Below are positions 44,958 to 51,858 of a stretch of DNA of 64,000 nt, piece after piece. The DNA is from an uncultured Maribacter sp. (GTDB lineage: Bacteria; Bacteroidota; Bacteroidia; Flavobacteriales; Flavobacteriaceae): positions 1-64,000 of the forward strand of contig CANMKG010000007.1 in the NCBI GenBank assembly GCA_947498505.1. Direction: 5' to 3'. The notes beneath the pieces are model-generated. The model did not search any database, was not told the origin of the DNA, and saw only the letters and a program-made list of their open reading frames with translations. A program made the translations under genes and the position numbers. How positions within the stretch are numbered: position 1 is the first letter of the stretch; each line of letters opens with the position of its first letter.

Positions 44958-45016
44958 CAAATTACAAATGTTAAACTTTCCTTAAATTGGAAATTAGGCA
45001 TATAAATTGTAATTTG
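44958..45016. repeat. 10-nt inverted repeat between rpoD and the VF530 gene
   Basis: CAAATTACAA (44958-44967) and TTGTAATTTG (45007-45016) are perfect inverted copies 39 nt apart, just downstream of rpoD. Possible long hairpin or paired operator half-sites. Confidence 0.35.
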
Positions 45017-45065
45017 TAAACTGTAACAACAGTTATCATGACTGTTCGTTTTTTGATTGATGAAT

Positions 45066-45093
45066 AAACTCCGGAGTGATTACCGGAGTTTTT
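45066..45093 (+). terminator. Terminator upstream of the VF530 gene
   Basis: AAACTCCGG (45066-45074), 8-nt loop, CCGGAGTTT (45083-45091), then TT. Lies 134 nt after rpoD and ends its transcript. Confidence 0.8.
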
Positions 45094-45115
45094 CAATTTT
45101 AAACCTTTTTTCAAA

Positions 45116-45370
45116 GTGAATAATTCCAAAAAAATCCCTGAAAGCCAACCCAATAATCCATTACATGGTATTAAGTTAGTTACCATATTAGAAGAACTAA
45201 CCAATACCTATAGCTGGGAGGAATTAGCGAATCAAATAAATATTAATTGTTTTAAAAGCAATCCATCTATAAAATCTAGCTTAAAATTTTTAAGAAAAAC
45301 GCCTTGGGCTAGAGAGAAGGTAGAACGACTGTACCTTTACAGTATTAAAAAACAAAAAAATGCCCTTTAA
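45116..45370 (+). CDS. VF530-family small DNA-binding protein (DUF2132)
   Basis: 84 residues from a GTG start. Signature: [29 protein letters not shown], then [31 protein letters not shown], matching the VF530 family (from Vibrio fischeri), an alpha-helical domain with reported double-stranded DNA binding. Biological role unknown. The last 11 bases overlap trmL, so translation is probably coupled. Confidence 0.85.
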   Translation: MNNSKKIPESQPNNPLHGIKLVTILEELTNTYSWEELANQININCFKSNPSIKSSLKFLRKTPWAREKVERLYLYSIKKQKNAL

Positions 45371-45809
45371 CATTGTCTTAATAGAGCCCGAAATACCAAA
45401 TAATACTGGAAACATTGGTAGATTAAGCTTAGGTACTAACTCTACACTTCATTTGGTTAAACCCTTTGGTTTTGAATTAAATGACAAACGTTTAAAAAGA
45501 GCTGGTTTAGATTATTGGCAACATTTGAATGTAAAAATTTACGATAGTGTAGCTGACTTTTTTTTAGAGCATGAACACAAAAAAATGGCTTTTTTATCAA
45601 GTCATGGCTCCAAAAAACACTGGGATATTGATTTTGAAGATAATATGTTTTTTGTTTTCGGAAAAGAGTCTGTTGGACTTTCTAAAGACATTTTAGAAAA
45701 CCACAAAAAAAACACCTTTAAAATACCACTATACAGTGAACATATCAGAAGCCTAAATCTTGCTAATGCCGTAAGTATAGTTTTATACGAAGGATTAAAG
45801 CATATATAG
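45360..45809 (+). CDS. trmL: tRNA (cytidine/uridine-34 2'-O)-methyltransferase
   Basis: 149 residues. Minimal SPOUT methylase modifying the wobble base of tRNA-Leu isoacceptors. Signature: [19 protein letters not shown] (motif 1), [38 protein letters not shown] (motif 2) and [22 protein letters not shown] (motif 3). All knot motifs are intact. Overlaps the VF530 gene by 11 nt. Confidence 0.93.
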   Translation: MPFNIVLIEPEIPNNTGNIGRLSLGTNSTLHLVKPFGFELNDKRLKRAGLDYWQHLNVKIYDSVADFFLEHEHKKMAFLSSHGSKKHWDIDFEDNMFFVFGKESVGLSKDILENHKKNTFKIPLYSEHIRSLNLANAVSIVLYEGLKHI

Positions 45810-45844
45810 CACAACTATTAGCAACTTAAAAGAAGGCATTTCAT

Positions 45845-45852
45845 TACTTTTG
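45845..45852 (+). promoter_or_regulatory. -7 box for rpe
   Basis: TACTTTTG (TAnnTTTG), 25 nt before the rpe ATG. Confidence 0.5.
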
Positions 45853-45877
45853 CAAAAAATAAACTAAGTTTTTAGCC

Positions 45878-46537
45878 ATGAGTAATACTAAAATAGCACC
45901 TTCATTATTAGCCTCCGATTTTGGAAATTTACAACGAGATGTTGAAATGGTAAATGAAAGTGCTGCAGATTGGCACCATATTGATATTATGGATGGCGTT
46001 TTTGTACCCAATATATCATTTGGAATGCCTGTTCTACAAGCCATTCAAAAACATGCGACAAAAACATTGGATGTGCATTTAATGATTGTTGACCCTGACA
46101 GGTATATAAAAACTTTTGCAGATTTAGGAGCCGATATTCTAACGGTACATTACGAAGCTTGTACACATCTACACAGATCACTGCAAGCAATAAAAGCGGA
46201 AGGAATGAAAGCAGGTGTTGCTCTAAACCCGCACACAAACGTTAATGTTCTAGAAGACACTATTAATGATATTGATGTGGTTTGTATTATGAGTGTTAAC
46301 CCAGGATTCGGTGGACAATCGTTTATTGAAAATACATATGACAAGGTAAAAGCATTAAAAGAACTTATCATAAAAAAAGGAGCTAAAACACTTATAGAAA
46401 TTGATGGTGGAGTGACATCTAAAAACGCTGCTGCTCTTACCGAAGCAGGTGCAGATGTTTTGGTAGCTGGTAGCTTTGTTTTTAAAAGTGAAAACCCTAT
46501 CGAAACAATTAAAGAATTAAAAAGCATAGCGGGTTAA
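45878..46537 (+). CDS. rpe: Ribulose-phosphate 3-epimerase
   Basis: 219 residues. Interconverts ribulose-5-phosphate and xylulose-5-phosphate in the pentose phosphate pathway. TIM-barrel motifs: IAPSLLASDFGNL, HIDIMDGVFVPNISFG (metal His and Asp), DVHLMI, VMSVNPGF-like IMSVNPGFGGQSFIE and EIDGGVTSKNA, with AGSFVFK for phosphate binding. Its stop codon shares one base with the start of ypdA (taATG). Confidence 0.97.
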   Translation: MSNTKIAPSLLASDFGNLQRDVEMVNESAADWHHIDIMDGVFVPNISFGMPVLQAIQKHATKTLDVHLMIVDPDRYIKTFADLGADILTVHYEACTHLHRSLQAIKAEGMKAGVALNPHTNVNVLEDTINDIDVVCIMSVNPGFGGQSFIENTYDKVKALKELIIKKGAKTLIEIDGGVTSKNAAALTEAGADVLVAGSFVFKSENPIETIKELKSIAG

Positions 46538-47508
46538 TGGATAGTTATGATGTTGTAATAATTGGAGGAGGTCCAATAGGAATAGCTTGTGGTTTAGAAG
46601 CCCAAAAAAAAGGGCTCAACTATGTTATTCTAGAAAAAGGTCCAATAGTAAACTCTCTATTTAACTACCCTTCAAACATGCAATTTTTTTCCTCATCAGA
46701 GCGATTAGAAATTGACAATATCCCATTTATTTCAATTGAAGCAAAACCCAAGAAAAATGAAGCGTTAGAATACTATCGCAGAATAGTTACCAGCAATGAC
46801 CTAAACATTAATTTATTCGAAAAAGTTACCGAAATAAAAAAAGAAGAATCTGGTTTCACTATAACTTCAGAGAAACAAAAATACTTCTCAAGAAAAATAA
46901 TTATTGCTACTGGCTTTTACGATATCCCCAATTTACTCAATGTTCCTGGGGAAGGTTTGTCTAAAGTTTCGCATTATTACAAAGAACCGCATTTTTACTC
47001 CAAACAAAATGTTGCGGTGATTGGCGCTAGCAACTCTTCTATAGATGCTGCTTTAGAATGTTGGCGAAAAGGAGCCAACGTTACGCTAATAATCAGAGGA
47101 GCTGAAGTTGGTTCAAGAGTAAAATATTGGGTTCGCCCAGATATTATTAATCGTATAGAAGAAGGCAGTATTACTGCATATTACAACTCTACTGTAAAAA
47201 AAATTACTCAAAATAAAATCCATATTCAGACCAAAACAGGAGTAAAGGCTCTGGATAACGATTATGTTTTGGCATTAACTGGGTATCGTCCGGATTTTAA
47301 ATTTTTAAATCTGTTAAATGTTGAGCTTTCCAATGACGAAAAAAAAATACCTCAATATAATCCAGACACTATGGAAACCAATATTTCCGGAGTGTATTTA
47401 GCTGGTGTGGTGTGTGGAGGAATGGAAACTCATAAGTGGTTTATTGAAAATTCTAGAGTCCATGCTAAACTTATTATGCAAGATATCGTACAAAATATAA
47501 AAGTTTAA
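46537..47508 (+). CDS. ypdA: YpdA-family bacillithiol disulfide reductase
   Basis: 323 residues. FAD/NADPH flavoprotein: the FAD site is VVIIGGGPIGIACG at residues 6-19, the NADP site VAVIGASNSSIDAALE at ~165, with LALTGYRPDF and a C-terminal GVYLAGVVCGGMETHKWFIEN. The latter carries the Cys/active-site segment of the YpdA group, which reduces bacillithiol disulfide; unlike thioredoxin reductase it has no CxxC. It implies bacillithiol as the low-molecular-weight thiol, known in many Bacteroidota. Overlaps rpe by one base. Confidence 0.88.
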   Translation: MDSYDVVIIGGGPIGIACGLEAQKKGLNYVILEKGPIVNSLFNYPSNMQFFSSSERLEIDNIPFISIEAKPKKNEALEYYRRIVTSNDLNINLFEKVTEIKKEESGFTITSEKQKYFSRKIIIATGFYDIPNLLNVPGEGLSKVSHYYKEPHFYSKQNVAVIGASNSSIDAALECWRKGANVTLIIRGAEVGSRVKYWVRPDIINRIEEGSITAYYNSTVKKITQNKIHIQTKTGVKALDNDYVLALTGYRPDFKFLNLLNVELSNDEKKIPQYNPDTMETNISGVYLAGVVCGGMETHKWFIENSRVHAKLIMQDIVQNIKV

Positions 47509-47562
47509 CACAACACTGTTTATAGGGATTCTTTTTTTACCACTTAACGTCTTTTTCCAATT

Positions 47563-47590
47563 TTGTTATTACTTCATCTTTGTATATTTA
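47563..47590 (+). promoter_or_regulatory. Promoter of the histidine kinase operon
   Basis: TTG (47563-47565), a 17-nt spacer, then TATATTTA (47583-47590), 19 nt before the kinase ATG. Close to consensus apart from the last base. Confidence 0.55.
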
Positions 47591-47609
47591 AAGCATACTT
47601 TATAGCTGG

Positions 47610-49574
47610 ATGATAAAACTTCTAAAAAACAGTTTACAACGATACAAGAATTCTTTTCGTCAAAGTCTTATTCTGATTCTTTGTTGCGTAATTTCAATGC
47701 AATCTTTTAGTCAAGATTCTACATCAACTAAAACCAAAAGCGAATCTACTCTCATACAATTTGGATGGACAAAAAGAGTCAAAGAAAAATCATTAGAACC
47801 TTATTACAATCAATTAAAAAAAATAGAATACGGCACCCAACGATTTTCTGTATTTGAGCAACTTATTGCACATCATACCAAAAGAAACAATACAGACTCT
47901 ATTCTTCACTACGGCAATTTATACATCAAAGAAATAGCTAATTGGAATGAAACCGAAAAAGTAAAAGAACGTCATTACGCTAAGGCGTATTATTTTCTAG
48001 GTACGGGAAGTTATATGAATGGTCTATTGGACAATTCAATAAAATGGCACATTAAAGGTTTACAAGCCGCTGAAAATACCAATTTTTTAGAACAGCTATA
48101 TAAAAACAAACTGGGACTATCAAAGAGTTATTTAGGGCAATCAAAAATGGATAAGGCCATTGAAATTTTAGACGAATCCTTACTGGATTTTGCTCCTGAA
48201 TTTCCTTTACTAAAAGTAAAAAATAACATTCTCCTAGGTAAAGCACATCGTTTTAATAAAAATTATAAAAAAGCTCAAGAATATTATAATGATGCTTTAT
48301 CTGTTTCCAAAACATTAAATGATATTGAGATGTTACTAACCACAAGGTTAGAGCTTGCCAAATTAGCAGAAGATACCAACGAAGGAGAAAAAGCCTTTAA
48401 TGCATACGAATCTATTAGAAACGAAGCTAAAGCAAATAACTTAGACGGTATTTATTTTGAAGGCTCCTTATTATTAGCACGTTACTATTACCGAAAAGAA
48501 TATTATGAAGCTGCACAGATAGGACTTTCTGTGGCATATGTAAATGCTATAGAAAGTGAAAACCTTCAATTTCAAAAAGATTTACTTCATTTACAAGCTA
48601 GAGGGTTTGCAAAACAGGAAGATTACAAAAATGCGTATGCTGCCTTGACACAACTTTATGGTGTTCTTAATCAAATTAAAGCTAATCAGCAAAGAGAAAT
48701 CATAAAAGAGCTTGAAATACAATACGAAACTCTTGAAAAAGAAAAAGAAATCTCAAAACTAGAAGAAAATCAAATTAAAAAAGAAGCAGAATTAAGTCGT
48801 CAAAAAACCATAAAAAATGCTTTCTTAATTGGATTTTTAGTCATTCTAATTCCAATAATTGGATTGCTCTATCTATACTATCAAAAACTACAAACCCAAA
48901 GCGAGTTAACCAAAAAACAAGAAGAAATTAACACGCAAAAAGTAACTGCCTTAAAACAAGAACAAGAACTAAACCTTATAAAAGCTACATTGGATGGACA
49001 AGATGAGGAACGAAAACGTATTGCTCAGGAATTGCACGATAGTATAGGCGGTAACCTTGCAGGGATTAAACTTCAAATTGCAAGTATTAATTCTACGGAT
49101 TTAAAATCTGTATCCAATCAACTAGATGAAACCTATCAATTAGTACGCGACATTTCGCACACCTTAATACCTAAAAAATTCCGTGAAGACAATTATATCA
49201 TATTGTTATCAGAATATGTAAAAAACATCAACAACAGTAACGAAATTAAAGTAAAGCTCTACTCTCATCAAGAAAACGAGTTAAATAGTATTGACGAAAA
49301 AATTAAAATGGAGCTTTTTAAGGTTGTTCAGGAATTAATGACCAACGCATTAAAACACGCCAAGGCTACAGAAATTGATATTCAACTTAACTTAATCGAA
49401 GAAAACGTTTCATTGCTTTTTGAAGATAATGGTGTAGGCTTTAATACGGAAGAAATTTCAGATGGTATTGGTTTTAGTAATATTAAAAACAGAATTTCTG
49501 AACTTTCAGGAACACTTCATATAGACTCATTTAAAAATAAAGGTACAGTAATAGCAATTGAAATACCTGCTTAA
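47610..49574 (+). CDS. TPR-containing sensor histidine kinase (HisKA_3/NarL-partner type)
   Basis: 654 residues. Signal-like helix ~20-36 (ILILCCVISMQSFSQ), a periplasmic region of about 350 residues with TPR-type helical repeats (KAQEYYNDALSVSKTLND, EAAQIGLSVAYVNAIE), a coiled coil, one membrane helix (NAFLIGFLVILIPIIGLLYLYY, ~408-430), then the cytosolic kinase. H476 in ERKRIAQELHDSIGGNLAGIKLQ is the phosphorylation site of HisKA_3; the ATPase has ELMTNALKHAKA (N box) and FEDNGVGFN (G box). This is the common flavobacterial TPR kinase; the signal is unknown. The response regulator follows 10 nt later. Confidence 0.92.
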   Translation: MIKLLKNSLQRYKNSFRQSLILILCCVISMQSFSQDSTSTKTKSESTLIQFGWTKRVKEKSLEPYYNQLKKIEYGTQRFSVFEQLIAHHTKRNNTDSILHYGNLYIKEIANWNETEKVKERHYAKAYYFLGTGSYMNGLLDNSIKWHIKGLQAAENTNFLEQLYKNKLGLSKSYLGQSKMDKAIEILDESLLDFAPEFPLLKVKNNILLGKAHRFNKNYKKAQEYYNDALSVSKTLNDIEMLLTTRLELAKLAEDTNEGEKAFNAYESIRNEAKANNLDGIYFEGSLLLARYYYRKEYYEAAQIGLSVAYVNAIESENLQFQKDLLHLQARGFAKQEDYKNAYAALTQLYGVLNQIKANQQREIIKELEIQYETLEKEKEISKLEENQIKKEAELSRQKTIKNAFLIGFLVILIPIIGLLYLYYQKLQTQSELTKKQEEINTQKVTALKQEQELNLIKATLDGQDEERKRIAQELHDSIGGNLAGIKLQIASINSTDLKSVSNQLDETYQLVRDISHTLIPKKFREDNYIILLSEYVKNINNSNEIKVKLYSHQENELNSIDEKIKMELFKVVQELMTNALKHAKATEIDIQLNLIEENVSLLFEDNGVGFNTEEISDGIGFSNIKNRISELSGTLHIDSFKNKGTVIAIEIPA

Positions 49575-49584
49575 ATCATAAATT

Positions 49585-50229
49585 ATGAACTACAACTTAA
49601 TTATTGCCGATGACCACAAAATGTTTATTGATGGTATGCTTAGTATTTTAAAAGAAGTTCCTGAATTTCAAGTTACACTTACGGCTAAAAATGGAGCTCA
49701 GGTTGTAAAGTATTTGGATATTAATGGCTCCGACGATTTGCATTTACTTATAACTGATCTCACGATGCCAGAAATGGATGGTATTGAACTCAACAAAATA
49801 GTAAAAGAGAAATACCCTAAACTAAAAACTCTAGTGGTAAGCATGCATATTGACGGGGCAATGATTGACAAACTTATTCGGAATAACGTTGATGGTTATG
49901 TACCTAAAAATGCTGAAAAAGATGAATTGCTAAATGCAATTACAACTATTGTTAATGGACAAAAGTACTTTTCTCAAGAGGTTAAAAGAGCATATACCGA
50001 CGCAATGTTCGAAGAAAAAAAGAACAAAGAAATTAGCCTAACAACACGAGAGAAGGAAGTTCTAAAGCTTATTGCCGAAGAAAATACGACTCAGGAAATT
50101 GCTGACACTCTGTTTTTAAGTAAACATACCATTGAAAGTTATCGAAAAAATTTAATTTCAAAACTAGGTGTAAAAAATCTTGCAGGACTTACCAAACATG
50201 CCTTAAAAATAGGCCTTTTAGACGCTTAG
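49585..50229 (+). CDS. LuxR/NarL-family response regulator
   Basis: 214 residues. Receiver domain 1-125: acidic pair D9-D10, phosphoacceptor D58 (LLITDLTMPEMDG) and lysine in GYVPKNAEKDEL. HTH domain ~148-210: LTTREKEVLKLIAEENTTQEIADTLFLSKHTIESYRKNLISKLGVKN. Cognate partner of the preceding kinase. The palindrome at 50239-50255, just after the stop codon and ahead of the lipoprotein gene, is a candidate binding site. Confidence 0.95.
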   Translation: MNYNLIIADDHKMFIDGMLSILKEVPEFQVTLTAKNGAQVVKYLDINGSDDLHLLITDLTMPEMDGIELNKIVKEKYPKLKTLVVSMHIDGAMIDKLIRNNVDGYVPKNAEKDELLNAITTIVNGQKYFSQEVKRAYTDAMFEEKKNKEISLTTREKEVLKLIAEENTTQEIADTLFLSKHTIESYRKNLISKLGVKNLAGLTKHALKIGLLDA

Positions 50230-50238
50230 TTAATTACC

Positions 50239-50255
50239 ACCCCTGAAAACGGGGT
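50239..50255. promoter_or_regulatory. GC-rich palindrome after the response regulator gene
   Basis: ACCCC (50239-50243), 7-nt loop, GGGGT (50251-50255), unusually GC-rich for this sequence, then ATGATTTTT. It can be a weak terminator or an operator for the adjacent LuxR regulator; it lies 84 nt before the lipoprotein ATG. Confidence 0.4.
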
Positions 50256-50338
50256 ATGATTTTTCACTATTTGAGGCGTATTTATCCAGGCGCTTCTGTT
50301 TCATCTTTGTACCATCAACAACTAAAAAATGTACAATT

Positions 50339-50725
50339 ATGAAACTTAAATTTTTACTTGCCCTTTCAGTCTTATTTCTTTCTTGTAGCAACGATAAAAA
50401 ATCGAGCGAAGCTCCAAAACAGCTAACTATTATTAAGTCTGATATTTTATTGGAAAGCTCAATAAACAAACCTTTTTCATCCCCAGATAAAAATGAAAAT
50501 ATTACGTTAACCGTTTCTGGAAAAACCATATTAGATGGCACAGCTACTTTTAAAGTAATAAGCAAGAATGGAGAAGAAGTACATTGCGAAACTTTTCCCG
50601 CTCGAAATTTAATTCAGTCTGATTATAAAACTGCTAATTCATCACTTCAGGAAGTACACATTAAAGAAGTAGTAGAAGGCTATTTTGTGGATGACACCAT
50701 CAAAAATCTTGCACTACTAAACTAA
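50339..50725 (+). CDS. Small lipoprotein of unknown function
   Basis: 128 residues. Lipoprotein signal MKLKFLLALSVLFLSC with lipobox LFLSC (Cys16), then a short Ser/Lys-rich linker and a ~90-residue domain without known motifs. The domain contains one more Cys (VHCETFPAR), and alternating hydrophobics suggest a small beta fold. It follows the two-component pair and precedes the zinc-ribbon protein; a link to either is only positional. Confidence 0.65.
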   Translation: MKLKFLLALSVLFLSCSNDKKSSEAPKQLTIIKSDILLESSINKPFSSPDKNENITLTVSGKTILDGTATFKVISKNGEEVHCETFPARNLIQSDYKTANSSLQEVHIKEVVEGYFVDDTIKNLALLN

Positions 50726-50764
50726 ATCAACGTTGAATTTAACAAACCATTTAAAAAATTAATT

Positions 50765-51367
50765 ATGATTATTTACGGTAGTAGGTCAGCTCATATAGGT
50801 AATATCCCATGTAAATCAGCAAAATGTGAAAACTGCAATTCTGAACGTACAATTACTTTTAATATCTTTCGTAGACATGCTCATATTTTTTGGATACCAC
50901 TTTTCCCTATTGGTAAAACAGGAGTTGCTGAATGTAGTTATTGTAAGCAAGTTTTACGAAGAAATGAAATGCCAGATACTCTAAAAAGAGAATACGTAAA
51001 AGCTCGAAACGTAGCAAAAGGACCCAAATGGCAATATGCTGGATTATTCCTTATCCTAGCTTTATTTGTTTTTGTTGGTTTTTCGAGTAAAATAAGCAAA
51101 AATAATGAAGCCAAATACATTACAGAACCCTTAATTGGAGACGTTTATAGTTACAAAACCGAAACGAACCAATACTCTACCATGAAAGTAGATAGCGTAT
51201 CTAATGATAGTGTTTTTGTATATCTAAACAATTATGAAATCGGCAGAAAATCTAAAATATATAAAATTGAAAAAGCAGACCGCTACTCAGAAAACACATA
51301 CGCATATTCCAAAAAAGAAATAATTGCGCTATACGAGGAAAAAACTATTGTCAGTATTGATAGATAA
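50765..51367 (+). CDS. Zinc-ribbon membrane protein
   Basis: 200 residues. N-terminal zinc ribbon with CENC (residues ~22-25) and CSYC (~58-61), separated by RHAHIFWIPLFPIGKTG, a motif typical of zinc-ribbon DUF proteins that keep the two halves near the membrane. One membrane helix at ~96-114 (YAGLFLILALFVFVGFSSK), then an extracytoplasmic domain of ~85 residues (MKVDSVSNDSVFVYLNNYEIGRKSKIYKI) without known motifs. Function unknown. It starts 39 nt after the lipoprotein gene, so co-expression is likely. Confidence 0.65.
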   Translation: MIIYGSRSAHIGNIPCKSAKCENCNSERTITFNIFRRHAHIFWIPLFPIGKTGVAECSYCKQVLRRNEMPDTLKREYVKARNVAKGPKWQYAGLFLILALFVFVGFSSKISKNNEAKYITEPLIGDVYSYKTETNQYSTMKVDSVSNDSVFVYLNNYEIGRKSKIYKIEKADRYSENTYAYSKKEIIALYEEKTIVSIDR

Positions 51368-51428
51368 TACTTTTCTAACATTATTTAAGCACAAAAAAGG
51401 AACCGATTGAGCACGACTAACATAAAAA

Positions 51429-51461
51429 AAAGCTACTTAACAGTATACGTTAAGTAGCTTT
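51429..51461. terminator. Terminator before the accessory region
   Basis: AAAGCTACTTAAC (51429-51441), 7-nt loop, GTTAAGTAGCTTT (51449-51461), preceded by an A-run. 13-bp perfect stem. Confidence 0.8.
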
Positions 51462-51462
51462 C

Positions 51463-51490
51463 GTGACCTCAAGAGGGAAGAATTTGAACT
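51463..51490 (-). pseudogene. tRNA-like 3'-end remnant
   Basis: GTGACCTCAAGAGGGAAG and then AATTTGAAC resembles the 3' part of a minus-strand tRNA (acceptor end TGACC, T-loop-like GAATTTGAAC), in the same orientation as the real tRNA-Arg 3' end at 54766. The rest of a tRNA is absent. It sits at the left border of the accessory stretch. Similarity is short and could be chance. Confidence 0.3.
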
Positions 51491-51858
51491 TTTTGAAAAA
51501 AGATATTGACATTATTATCAAAACATAATTTCATACAAGAAGCGATTGATTATAATCTTCACTTATTACCCATTCAATTTTTTTGTGTTAAAGGTAAAAG
51601 GTAGAAATTCCACTACTTTTGAAAATCGAATAGTAATATCTGAAAATCAATGATAAAAGAGCCTCAAAATTTTTGGTTCCCACTTGACCTCTTGGTCAAT
51701 GAGAAAAATTTCTTTATCTCGGAGAACTCTTCGTCGGTAAGGAATTTTTCATATGTTGACATGGGGGAAAATTACAAAATATTTTGTGTCAACACTACCT
51801 AATAATTTAGTCTAAAGCTGAAGCATTACGGCGACCAGTCATAGTTTGTTTTTGAAAA
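51491..51858. other. Gene-poor stretch with decayed coding fragments
   Basis: No intact gene. It contains a 32-codon minus-strand frame (51664-51762) and the end of a minus-strand frame (51807-51875) overlapping the S41 peptidase 3' end. Together with the IS remnant at 54.2-54.5 kb it looks like an insertion scar. Confidence 0.4.
51664..51762 (-). pseudogene. 32-residue open frame, possible gene remnant
   Basis: MSTYEKFLTDEEFSEIKKFF... ending at TGA. Charged, helix-forming and with codon use like real genes here, so it may be the start of a truncated gene (possibly a transposase or other mobile-element protein). I do not recognise the family. Confidence 0.25.

Noticed and set aside
46150-46527. 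125-codon minus-strand frame opposite rpe
   Set aside because: Antisense to an intact, strongly conserved enzyme.
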